Of a stretch of DNA of 33,977 bases, positions 17,946 through 28,895 are shown piece by piece. The stretch is from assembly GCA_001275005.1 (NCBI GenBank), contig JWZX01003083.1, forward strand, positions 1-33,977, in the 5' to 3' direction. Each line of letters begins with the position of its first letter. Position 1 is the first letter of the stretch. The position numbers and the translations under genes were made by a program. Below the pieces are notes generated by a model. The model was not told where the DNA came from. It saw only the letters and a program-made list of their open reading frames with translations, and searched no databases. This stretch comes from Chrysochromulina tobinii. Taxonomy: Eukaryota; Haptophyta; Prymnesiales; Chrysochromulinaceae.

Positions 17946-20900
17946 TCAGGCAGCGCTAAGATCATCGGCTTCAGCGTTCGCTTGCATCGCGACTGAGGCG
18001 CTCGTGCTAGCAGTACGAGCGATGAGCTTTCCATCTGGCTTCTTGATCGCGGCGTGCTGTGACATATCGGCGACGCCCTTGCAAAAGATCAGCTTGTAGA
18101 CCAGCGCGATGGCGATGATGATCAAAATGTCGATGCCCCGTTCGTCCTTATCGTTGAGCGTCTCAAAATTCCGGTTCAGGTTCTTCAGGATCACCGTGCC
18201 CGTCCTTCCCGCGCATTGGGTGAGTGGCACATCTGGGCAGTAAAAGTCGGAGAAGCACATCGACGGGCCGGTGGAGGTGTTGACCAGGCTGCCATACGTG
18301 CACGGCAGCGTGCCTTCGTAGATGGCGGGGACGAAAATGTCATAGGCAGCCGAGTTGAACAGCCATCGGAGCGGGAAGAGCCAGATCAGGATGCGAAACG
18401 GCCAGATGACGTCCTCGCCACGGAAGACAAGGCCCGTGAAGATCAGGGCACTCGCCCACACATTCATGAACTGCAGGATGCCGATGATCGGATTACGGAG
18501 GAGCGCGCAGGCCTGGCCGAGGCATTCGAAGGCCCACAGGCTGAGCGCGTACGCAATCCAAAAGGTGACGAAATTGTCCCACGGGAAGCCGCCGAGTCCA
18601 TACCCGGGGATGCATGCGCACAGCGCGAGCGCGAACATCATGGGCAGCTGCACCGCCGTGTTGGCCACGACGTACGCGAAGGTCCCGTAGGCGCCAGTCT
18701 TCATCTCGGCGCGCGCCGTCTGCAGCTCGATGTTATAGTAGAACACGGCCACGATGTCGAGAGCGGGCGGCACACAGAGCAACCACCAAAGGAAGAAGAG
18801 GCGGAAGCTGATCTGCTCTTGTACCTGGTTGGCTGACTCGAGGTACACGATGCCGAAGAAGGTGATGATGAACGCCACGACGAACATGCGCACCAGGTAG
18901 ATCACCGGGTCCGCGAACGCCATCTCAAAGGTACGTTGCGTGAGCACGACGATCTGTGTGCATAGGCCGGCGCGTGCCTGCCTCGCGTGCAACTTTGCCT
19001 TCGCCTGCTTGGGCGACAGCGCAGGCGACACGCTGCTCGCGTGTTTCGTCCATTGGTCGAGCACTACTTCCACCGCCTCAATCGACGTCATGTCCTTCGA
19101 CACCTCGTCCACGAGGAACTCGGCCGGGTTGGCCGCCGCCGGGAAGGTCTTCCCAATCTTGGCAAAGTAGCCCGCTGCATCAATGCGCGTGCCGCTGTAG
19201 GCGACACGTCCCATGGAGAGGAGCAACAGTCGATCAAACTTGGCATACACTGCCGCCGACGGCTGCTGGATGGTGCAGAGTATCGACGTGCCGTTCTTGA
19301 GCGCAATATCTTTGAGAAGGCGCGTGATCGCGGCCGCTGCGGCCGAATCGAGACCCGAGGTCGGCTCATCGAGCAGCAGGACCTTAGGGCGGGAAACGAG
19401 GCCGAGGGCCATCATGAGGCGGCGCTTCTGGCCGCCGGAGAGGCCCTGCCGCAGCGCGTCGCCGGCCTTGGTGTGCTGGCACGAGACCATGCCGGTGGCC
19501 AGGAGCAGCTCGTCGACCGCCTTCACCATGGCGGCGCCCGTGAGGTCCGGGCGCATTAGGCGGAAGGCGTACTCGAGGTGCTTGCGTGCCGTCATCATGG
19601 GCCAGAGCGTCTCGGCGTTGGGCACGTATGAGCACAGGTGCGCGTAGTTGGCGGGCGTGATCGGCACGCCGTCGAGCTCCAGTACGCCGTAGGCCACCGT
19701 ACTGGTCTTCTCGAGCGAGAGCGCATTGAGCAGCACGGTGCCGTCGCCATCCGAAGGGCCGATAATCGCCATCACGTCTCCGCCCGGGATTTCGAGCGAG
19801 ACGCCACTCAGAACCTTCTTGTTCTCCTTTTTCGGCATGCACGGAACGCCGGCCGGCGCCGGACTGATGCATTCGAGACCTTTGACCACAAGCACGCTCG
19901 TCGCGCCCTGAGCACCCGGCGCGGCAGGCAGCATCTCGGCCTCCACATTCAATTCTTGAGTGAGCTCGAGGTCGGGATCGCTCAACTTTTTAGAGGAGAC
20001 GGCAATGTGCTTGGAGCTCGATTTCGACGGCTCGACCGGCGTGCTGCCGGGGAGCACCTGGAGTGGCGGGACGGGCGCCTGCACGTTCGATGTCTGAGCG
20101 TACATTTGCACGAGGTAGAGGATACGGAAGAGTACACCACCTGCCCCGATGATGAGCAGACCTTTCGTAACGTTCTCCTCACTCTTGAACAGGTTGGCAA
20201 AGTTGTTCGAGAGCGAGTCGAGAATTTGCGTGCCGGTACGTCCGAGGCATACGAAGCCAGTCGCGTCGCCCGGGCAGTAGAAGGCGCGGGCCGAGCACGG
20301 GTACTGTGAGCCCGGGAACGGGTACGGCACGACGGAGGAGTTGACAATCTCTCCCGGAGTGCAGAGGTACGCGTCTTCGTAATCGGGCGTGTAGATGAAG
20401 ATGGTGTGCACCATGAGCGAGATGGTGTACTGGAGAGGCATGGCGTGCGCCATCCAGCGAAAGACCCACGTGAGATTGTTGAGGTCGATGAACATGCCGC
20501 AGAAGAGGAACATGGCGAAGAAGAGCTGCATGAAATTCATGAGGCCGAGCAAGGGGTGCGACGCAAGGGCGAAAAACTGGCCGTAGCCCTCGAAGCTCCA
20601 GTTGGTGACGCCGTAAATGAGCCACGCTTGTGGGAAGGCACGCCAGTCGAGGTCGCCGATCGCAAACGGGGTGACCATGGCGGAGGCCGCGGTCACGAAC
20701 ATGAAAGGCGGCTGCACGATCCAGCTCGCGAGCGAAGCCGTGAGGGGTGTGAACAGACCGTCCTTGATCTCGCGACGGAGCGAGAGGGCGTAGAAATATT
20801 CGGCGAGAACAGCGACGAGATTGAACTGCAGAGGCATGGTGGTGAAGAAGAGGACGAAGAAGCACCGGGTCTGCACCTGGTCTTGCACGCGCTCCCGCGT

Positions 20901-22007
20901 CGAGAGGTACAGGATCGAGAAGAAAGTGGTGACGAACAGGTTGGCGATGATGCGCCCCACGTAGAGCATAGGGTCGCGGCGCGCGAGGAGAAGCTGCCGG
21001 CTCGTGAGCGACATCACCTGAGAGCAGAACCCGCTCGAGCGGGCGACCTGCGGCAGCCCCTTGTCGTGAATGGCGCGCGGCGTCGCATGTTGGGCGGCCT
21101 CGGAGCTCGCCCACGCGTTGAGCAGCTCGTCGACCTGCGCGGGCGCCGTGAAGTCTTTATTGACGAGATCGAGCACGAATTCAGCGAGATTGACTCCGGC
21201 GGCGGGCGGGCGACCCAGCGCGGTGAAGTACACGCCCATGTCGGCGGCGGGGCCGAAGTAGGCGATGCGGCCGGAGGCGAGGACGAGGTTGTCGTCAAAA
21301 CCCTTGAAGACCGACGCGGGCGGCTGGTGGATCGTGCACGCGATCGCCACGTTCTTTTCGGCTGCGATTTGTTTGAGGAAGCCCATGATCTTGGCCGCCG
21401 AGGCCGAGTCGACGCCCGTCGTCGGCTCGTCGAGGAAGAGGATGGAGGGCTGCTTCGTGAGGGCGAGCGCGATGGAGAGGCGCCGCTTGAGGCCGCTCGA
21501 GAGACCGCCCATGAATTGGTTGCCCGCCTGCGTGTGCTCGGGCTTGCCCTTGAGGCTGAGCTCCTCGAGCAGCGAGTCGATGCCGGCCTCGCGCGCCGCG
21601 CCGGTGACGCCCGGGCGGCAGAGTGCGAAGGCATAGCTCAGGTGCTCACGCGTCGTCAGCGAGGCCCACAGCGCGTCCTGCTGCTGTACATACGCGCAGT
21701 GCTCGCGGTAGAGCGGGCCATCCATGTGTGTGCCGTTGATCATGACGCTGCCGTATGGCTGTCCGCCCTTGCGCTGAAGTGTGAGCATGTTGAGCAGGGT
21801 GGTCTTGCCCGCACCCGACGGTCCCAGGATGGCGAGCACATGGCCCGACGACACCGACGCGGACACGTCGCTGAGCAGGACCTTGTCCTTGGTCTTGATG
21901 CACCTCTTGAGCGCCGCCGGCACCGCCACCGCCTTGCCCTCGAGCGACACCTGCACAATGTAGCTGCAGTGCTCGAAGTGGAGCGTGAATTTGGCCCCGG
22001 GAGCCAT
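17946..22007 (-). CDS. Full-size ABCG-type ABC transporter with asymmetric ATP sites
   Basis: 1353 residues in one exon, arranged NBD1-TMD1-NBD2-TMD2 (the reverse ABCG/PDR order). NBD1 has Walker A GPSGAGKT (62-69), Walker B ILFLDEPTTGVDS (189-201) and H-loop TIHQPP (His227), all intact, but its signature is LSSGL (169-173). NBD2 has signature LSGGQ (856-860) and LLLDEPTSGLDS intact, but its Walker A reads GPSDGDGT (750-757), with Gly in place of the catalytic Lys, and its H-loop is TIQQP (Gln914). The Q-loop region also differs (YVQQQD versus YVPNAE). Each TMD has about six membrane spans and a Cys-containing extracellular loop ending in GRTGT-x-IL, which shows internal duplication. A plasma-membrane exporter of lipids or xenobiotics is usual for the family; the substrate is unknown. 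It is divergent from SRP54. Confidence 0.92.
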   Translation of the reverse strand: MAPGAKFTLHFEHCSYIVQVSLEGKAVAVPAALKRCIKTKDKVLLSDVSASVSSGHVLAILGPSGAGKTTLLNMLTLQRKGGQPYGSVMINGTHMDGPLYREHCAYVQQQDALWASLTTREHLSYAFALCRPGVTGAAREAGIDSLLEELSLKGKPEHTQAGNQFMGGLSSGLKRRLSIALALTKQPSILFLDEPTTGVDSASAAKIMGFLKQIAAEKNVAIACTIHQPPASVFKGFDDNLVLASGRIAYFGPAADMGVYFTALGRPPAAGVNLAEFVLDLVNKDFTAPAQVDELLNAWASSEAAQHATPRAIHDKGLPQVARSSGFCSQVMSLTSRQLLLARRDPMLYVGRIIANLFVTTFFSILYLSTRERVQDQVQTRCFFVLFFTTMPLQFNLVAVLAEYFYALSLRREIKDGLFTPLTASLASWIVQPPFMFVTAASAMVTPFAIGDLDWRAFPQAWLIYGVTNWSFEGYGQFFALASHPLLGLMNFMQLFFAMFLFCGMFIDLNNLTWVFRWMAHAMPLQYTISLMVHTIFIYTPDYEDAYLCTPGEIVNSSVVPYPFPGSQYPCSARAFYCPGDATGFVCLGRTGTQILDSLSNNFANLFKSEENVTKGLLIIGAGGVLFRILYLVQMYAQTSNVQAPVPPLQVLPGSTPVEPSKSSSKHIAVSSKKLSDPDLELTQELNVEAEMLPAAPGAQGATSVLVVKGLECISPAPAGVPCMPKKENKKVLSGVSLEIPGGDVMAIIGPSDGDGTVLLNALSLEKTSTVAYGVLELDGVPITPANYAHLCSYVPNAETLWPMMTARKHLEYAFRLMRPDLTGAAMVKAVDELLLATGMVSCQHTKAGDALRQGLSGGQKRRLMMALGLVSRPKVLLLDEPTSGLDSAAAAAITRLLKDIALKNGTSILCTIQQPSAAVYAKFDRLLLLSMGRVAYSGTRIDAAGYFAKIGKTFPAAANPAEFLVDEVSKDMTSIEAVEVVLDQWTKHASSVSPALSPKQAKAKLHARQARAGLCTQIVVLTQRTFEMAFADPVIYLVRMFVVAFIITFFGIVYLESANQVQEQISFRLFFLWWLLCVPPALDIVAVFYYNIELQTARAEMKTGAYGTFAYVVANTAVQLPMMFALALCACIPGYGLGGFPWDNFVTFWIAYALSLWAFECLGQACALLRNPIIGILQFMNVWASALIFTGLVFRGEDVIWPFRILIWLFPLRWLFNSAAYDIFVPAIYEGTLPCTYGSLVNTSTGPSMCFSDFYCPDVPLTQCAGRTGTVILKNLNRNFETLNDKDERGIDILIIIAIALVYKLIFCKGVADMSQHAAIKKPDGKLIARTASTSASVAMQANAEADDLSAA

Positions 22008-23994
<1,987 letters not shown>

Positions 23995-24652
23995 AGAAGT
24001 GATCGCGCGGAGGAGGCTGCTTGCACGTCTGGGGGTAACGGGAATGGCGCACGGTCGCGAACGTGGCCAAGGTTTCCTAGTCAGGAAGCTCTCAGGGTCG
24101 CCAAGGGCTTCTGTACACGTGCTCCGAACACCGAGGGGGGGGGGGGGGGGGGCTGCGCTCACGCACCGGCGTTGGAGCCAGCAACCCCGTCTTCTCCTCA
24201 TCGCGACGACCTTGCACCTTCTCGTCTTCTCTTTTCGCAGTTCTGCTTTCGGTGCTCGTTGGTTGTATGATCCCCAGCGGGTAAGATCGAGAAACACGTC
24301 TGCACGCCTCACGCGTGGCGTGGTCCGCAGCGCGCCCGGCCCGGGCCGCACTGGCGCAGACGCTCGTCCGCACGCGCGACGCGCCGGCGCGTGCCCCCGC
24401 CGCGCCTCTCGGGCCCCCTTGTCGGGGAGCGGCCGCCCCTGCCGGAGCCCGGGCGGTGCGCCCGGTGAACGGCAGCTTTATAAATAAGTACGCGTAAAAC
24501 TGTCTCCCGGTCCCGTTGACCAAGGCGGTGAAGACGCGCTCTACCGCGCGCTTCTAAGATTGCTGACACAACACCTGAGGGTTTCATCCGGCGGATACGG
24601 ATCCCGGTTCGCGGTTGGGCGCTGGTTGCGCGGTCCCGGGTGGGCGACCGCC
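23995..24652. other. Convergent intergenic region with an 18-G tract
   Basis: Between the 3' ends of SRP54 and the bestrophin-like gene. It contains a run of 18 G at 24135-24152, a GC-rich block at about 24315-24475, and an AT-rich island (TTTATAAATAAG) near 24477-24488. No coding or RNA gene is supported. Confidence 0.45.
24135..24152 (+). repeat. Homopolymer run of 18 G
   Basis: Uninterrupted G run in noncoding DNA. It could form a G-quadruplex and is a common place for length errors in assembly. Confidence 0.85.
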
Positions 24653-26245
24653 TTACGCCTGGAAATCATCATCGCTATGCTTCTTCTTGTACTTCTGCTG
24701 GTAGACGGGCGGTAGAAGCGTGTTCGACGGCGCGTTCTCGGAACCGTCGAGGAGGGCACGGTAACGGCCTTGGAAGCCGTCGAGACCCGTGTTCTCGCTC
24801 GAGGCGAGAGAAGTGGTGACCCCGCTCGAGGAGCAAGCGGGCCGAGCATGCATCATTGACACGTTCTCGCCGCCTTCGTCGCTGCTGTCGACGCCGTATG
24901 TGACGGGCGATCCAACTGCGACGGGCAGGTCGACCGGCGGTGCCTGCTCGAGGGCTTGCGGAAGCTGCTGCCTCTGTCCTTTCTGGTGCGACGGCACCTT
25001 AGCAGAGCGCGAGCCATCATGCTGGGTGGAGGGCGGTAGGGGGCGGGCGGGGGCAACCTCGCGGTCGGGGGCGGTGCGGATGGAAGGCTTGGAGGGCAAG
25101 AGCTCGAGCAGCACGCGTTCCACGTCGAGGATATACGACTCGAGTGGCAGGTCGTTGGCATCATTGCCAAAGGGCTGCTCGATCTCGATTGCCATCTGCT
25201 CGACAGTCAGGAACAGGAAGCCGATCACCGAGAGAGCTGGTACGGCCACCCAGCCGTACTCGCCGATGAGCGAGGAAGGGAGCGTAGCGAGCCAGAGCAC
25301 GAGGAAGGAGCGCAGCGTCGCGATGTAGCAGAACGTCATGGGCGTCTGCTTGATCCGCTCGCACACGCCCACAGCGCTCATCAGCACGCGCATCTGCTCA
25401 ACGGCTTCGTCATAGATGGACGTCCCTAATCCGGTCGTGTCGGTAGGCAGGTTGAACCGCACAGTCGAAGCGAGCTCACGGATCGCTACAAGTGGCGGGC
25501 AGCTCGACTTGTTGAGCAGCATCACGTGCTCCCACGACATGCGAAAGCCTACCTCGTCGGGCGAAACGGCGGTGCCGCGCAAGTAGGCCTTGAACGACAC
25601 TGCGAAGGCGACGACCTGCATGGAGAAGCGCTCCTGCGCGGCGTCGTCACAGAGCGCCGCTCCGGTGGTGACGACAAGTGCGCGGCAGGAGGTGACGGCA
25701 TCCTGCCAAGCACAGCGCGCCTCCCACCACCGGTCGAACGACGCTTGAGTGCGGAAGACGATCAGGAACGAAAGCGCACCGCCCATCACCACGTGCGCAT
25801 CGATGGGCATCTCGAAGCACGGCTTGAGCGACGGCTGAACGAGCTCCACCCAAAAGGTGAGCACGAAGATGTACACGTTAAGCACCATCCACGGGAAGTA
25901 GATGAACGGCGTCATCCGAAGATGGACCGTACCCTGCCACTGGTCGGGCGAGTACTTGTGGAAGCCACGCACAGCGTCTTGGTAGTAGGTGTGGTCGAGC
26001 CACGTAGACTGTGGATCAGGATGACGCGGCGGATGCACCTTGAGAAGGGCATCGCGACTGGCGAGCTGCTCCTTGGCGAGCTGCTCAGTGAAACGACCGG
26101 GCGCTTCGCGGATGTAGCTTGCACGTGTGACCGGTGACCTGTGGGTGCCTTGAGCGCTGGAGCGGTCGCTGCTGCGACGAGAAGAGGAGAGCTTGATTTC
26201 AGACGCGCCGTTGCTGGGACGGCGCTGGTTGGGTGGATTGATCAT
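24653..26245 (-). CDS. Bestrophin-like (RFP-TM/UPF0187) anion channel
   Basis: 530 residues from the ATG at 26245. The N-terminal 100 residues are polar and basic. The channel domain follows: a first membrane span in FIYFPWMVLNVYIFVL, the signature SFLIVFRTQASFDRWWEAR, a helical cytosolic part, then CERIKQTPMTFCY, two further hydrophobic spans (FLVLWLATLPSSLI; WVAVPALSVIGFLFL) and the closing block EQMAIEIEQPFGNDANDLPLE. This is the layout of the bacterial, plant and algal bestrophin-like group (which includes the thylakoid chloride channel VCCN1) rather than of animal bestrophins. The C-terminal 170 residues are low-complexity and probably disordered. Function is inferred as a pentameric chloride or bicarbonate channel. 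Location (plastid or plasma membrane) is not determined and no clear transit peptide is seen. Confidence 0.85.
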   Translation of the reverse strand: MINPPNQRRPSNGASEIKLSSSRRSSDRSSAQGTHRSPVTRASYIREAPGRFTEQLAKEQLASRDALLKVHPPRHPDPQSTWLDHTYYQDAVRGFHKYSPDQWQGTVHLRMTPFIYFPWMVLNVYIFVLTFWVELVQPSLKPCFEMPIDAHVVMGGALSFLIVFRTQASFDRWWEARCAWQDAVTSCRALVVTTGAALCDDAAQERFSMQVVAFAVSFKAYLRGTAVSPDEVGFRMSWEHVMLLNKSSCPPLVAIRELASTVRFNLPTDTTGLGTSIYDEAVEQMRVLMSAVGVCERIKQTPMTFCYIATLRSFLVLWLATLPSSLIGEYGWVAVPALSVIGFLFLTVEQMAIEIEQPFGNDANDLPLESYILDVERVLLELLPSKPSIRTAPDREVAPARPLPPSTQHDGSRSAKVPSHQKGQRQQLPQALEQAPPVDLPVAVGSPVTYGVDSSDEGGENVSMMHARPACSSSGVTTSLASSENTGLDGFQGRYRALLDGSENAPSNTLLPPVYQQKYKKKHSDDDFQA

Positions 26246-26448
26246 CGATGCGCTAGCGAGCCTCGTCCACCAAGAGAGTGGAGAGAGGCGTTGTGTGTTC
26301 AAAAATTCAGGCTCCCAAAAAAGGATCGTGATTTCGCGAGGGAGACGTTGCGACAGTCAAGTCCAGTCAAGCCAAGTCAGCTTCGGTTCCTGAAGCAAAT
26401 CAGTTACGTACAGTTGTACTCAGACCTGGTCTGACCTCCGCGCGGCGA

Positions 26449-28454
26449 CTATTTCCAGGCGTTGTGAGCCCAGATGGGGGTTGTAAAGCCCGCAATGCCG
26501 CCTCGTGGGAACGGCAGGCGGGCGTGAGGATTCAGAATGAGGGGATGGTCAGGAGGGGGATCAAGTGGCCCTGAGCCCGTCCTCCATTTTGGCACATTAG
26601 TGGCGGAGCTGCTGTTGCTGCTGTTGCTGCTACTTTCCTCTGGCGGCGGCAAACTACCGTCGGCGCAGAGAGCGCGCCTATCAAAGGTGCACATGGTATC
26701 AGAGCCATTTACCCGATACACGGCGCTTGCCGACGCGCGGTATTGGTGATGCTGAAGGATTCGGTGTGCATACGGCCGGTAGGCATCGATCTTGCACCAC
26801 ACGTCTTCGGGAGGTTGAGGCATCACACGCCCCTCGGGGTAGTCGAGGCCGGCTCTACTCCGTTTGAGCGAGAGCATAAATGTGCCCATCGTTTTCTCCA
26901 TGTGTACCGCAGTTCGAGCTAGCCTCAAGTCATCAGCGCCCCACAAGTCATAGCGCTCCTCTGGATCCGCTGAGAGGTTGAAGAGCGCCACCGTGTGGTT
27001 AGAATAGCCGGCTGACAAACGCGTCCACGCCTGGGAGCACTCGGACGGGGGAGGTATGGGAGCTGACGCAGTGGAACACCGCGTCCTGTTTGGGTAGAAG
27101 CGGCGGCTGTGGACACCAGATGCCCATCGATCCTGAATCGCCCACCTAACCAGCTTGAGATCGCTGTGAACCGACACATCAACGCCCCTAAAGCTCATGA
27201 GGATGTCCTTGTGGCGCCCGCTGGGGATCTCCCCAAGAAAGAGCTTGTAAATGCTCAAGCCATCCTGTGGTTCCAGCATGCTCGATGCCGGCAGGCCCAC
27301 GATCTCGGCAATGGTAGGGAAGAAATCATATGCAGATACTGGGTAGTGAGTGATTCGTGGTGAGATGACTCCGGGCCACTCGACGATTGCAGGCACGCGT
27401 ATGCCGCCCTCAAGCATTTGCTTCTTGAAGCCGTGGAGGCCACCATTAGGGTCGTCTGGAACCTCGTGAAAAGGCTGGGCACCTGCAGCATGGAAGAACG
27501 AAAAGTGAACAAATGTGCAGTACGCAATCAGAGCACGTCGGCACTCGGTTTCGGCCCACCGTTATCACTCGAGAACCATAGTAGCGTCCGGTTTTCGATT
27601 CCCAACTCACGCAGACCCTTTCGCATGGTGCCAACGCTGCGGTCGAGTGAGTGCAACTCGGCGTAGTACCGCACCACGTGGTGTTCGAGAAAGCAGTCGC
27701 AATCGCGGGGCCACACTGGCGCGGCAAAACGCCCTTTGACTCTCGTTGGTACGCACGCCTTTGGAGTCTTATACCTCTCGCAGCGGATGAGGTCTCTGAA
27801 CAGGGCCTGGTCCGCTGTGTGTGCATACCAAGGATCGTGCGGGGAAGCGTAATGCACTGCAACAAAGAGAGGCTTTGGGTAAGGCGCTTTCGCTTCGCGT
27901 CGGATAAAATTGAGGGCCTCGCGAACGATCACTTCTGAGCCTTCTCCGCGAAAGGCCTCGATCTCGCCTTCGCGACTGAGCAGAGGGTCCAAGTCGAAGA
28001 CTCCATAGTTGGAGATCCACGTCTCGAAACCAAACGCCGAAGGGCGGTGGCTGTAGTTTCCAAGTGTGGGCCCGCCGCCGATCCCAAGCGAGTGGATGCC
28101 TTCGAGGTGCATTTTGCCGAAGTGGGCGCAGTGCCAGCCTGCGCGTTGAAGGGCATGGGCAACGGTTTTCTCTTGCAAACGCAGTGGCATCCCCTGGTTG
28201 TCTACACCTGTGCGGTGCGGAGCTCGGCCGGTAAGGAGCGCGGCTCGTGCAGGCGAGCACACAGGCGAACCGGAGTAGTAGCGCTCGAGCCGCAGCCCAT
28301 TCGCTGCCATCGCTGCCAGGTTGGGCGTCCTGAGGCGTTTCTCGGGATCGCGCCATTCAACTTCGCCCCATCCCTGATCGTCCGAGAGGAGCTGAACGAT
28401 GTGCGTGACTGGCGGAGCGTGCCTCACTGCTTCCACACTTTGCGTCGACGCCAT
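26449..28454 (-). CDS. Sulfatase (arylsulfatase family), two exons
   Basis: Formylglycine-dependent sulfate ester hydrolase. Exons 28454-27545 and 27482-26449 give about 647 residues. The metal-binding motif SDDQGWG lies near residue 25. The active-site motif CSPAR (Cys66, to be oxidised to formylglycine) is in SPVCSPARAALLTGR. HFGKMHL, HYASPHDPWY and SSDNGG (metal ligands) follow. After splicing come GLHGFKKQMLEGGIRVPA and a typical C-terminal subdomain. Splicing joins KPS to AQPFHE. The two halves are in different frames, but the intron repairs this exactly, so it is not a pseudogene. Several N-glycosylation sequons (NRT, NHT, NLS, NGS) indicate a secretory-pathway protein, yet no signal peptide is visible from the ATG at 28454. 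A 5' exon may be missing. The substrate is unknown; algal cell-surface or environmental sulfated polysaccharides are candidates. Confidence 0.88.
27483..27544 (-). other. Sulfatase intron, possible degraded introner
   Basis: 62-base intron, GT-AG. GTGCC occurs at the donor and again at the first exon bases after the acceptor. CTCTGATTGCG lies shortly after the donor, as in the introner family, but the 3' end is CCATGCTGCAG instead of CTCATCAG. It may be an older or diverged member. Confidence 0.7.
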
Positions 28455-28895
28455 AACGGCGTCGGTGAGGAAGCGCGAGCCGCCCAATGCTGTGAGTGAG
28501 CGTGGGGGAGAGAGCAGTCCGCAACACTGTTCCGCGCAACAAACGTGTGTGAATGTGTGTCTGAGTGACTTCTAAGAAACGCTCGCACCTCACCGCTACC
28601 GGTAAAAGACACCGGGGGAGCCGGGACACACACGGGTAAGCGTTGTAATATTAGAGGATTTGCGGAATAATGATTGTTTCGACCGGTGCTCGTCGTGCGT
28701 CTTGCCCTCATGGCAAATAAACTAAGGCAAATAAACGTGAATGTGAACGTGAACGTGTTGCGGTCGAAACAGCAATACCGGTCCCGTGTGTGTCCCGGCT
28801 CCCCCCGGTGTCTTTTTACCGGTACCCGTACCCGGTAAGTCGGCGAAGCGTCGACCGAAACGACCAAAGACGCGAAAAAGCAGGCTTCAGTCCAG
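28455..28895. promoter_or_regulatory. Divergent intergenic region, sulfatase / coiled-coil gene
   Basis: 441 bases between divergent start codons. It contains the inverted-repeat element (28597-28824) in the middle. If the sulfatase has an upstream signal-peptide exon it would lie here, but none could be supported. Confidence 0.4.
28597..28824. mobile_element. Inverted-repeat (MITE-like) element
   Basis: The left arm 28597-28636 begins TACCGGTAAAAGACACCGGG and continues through GGAGCCGGGACACACACGGG. Its reverse complement occurs at 28783-28824 with only two one-base length differences. The spacer (about 146 bases) is AT-richer and holds an AACGTGAATGTG-type microsatellite and two inverted GTTTCGACCG motifs. 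No open frame is inside. Terminal inverted repeats, small size and a partial copy at 11384 suggest a non-autonomous transposon, though no target-site duplication could be defined. Confidence 0.6.

Noticed and set aside
26449-28454. Sulfatase as a frameshifted pseudogene
   Set aside because: The two halves are in different frames, but a 62-base GT-AG intron joins them exactly within a conserved region and all catalytic motifs are intact.
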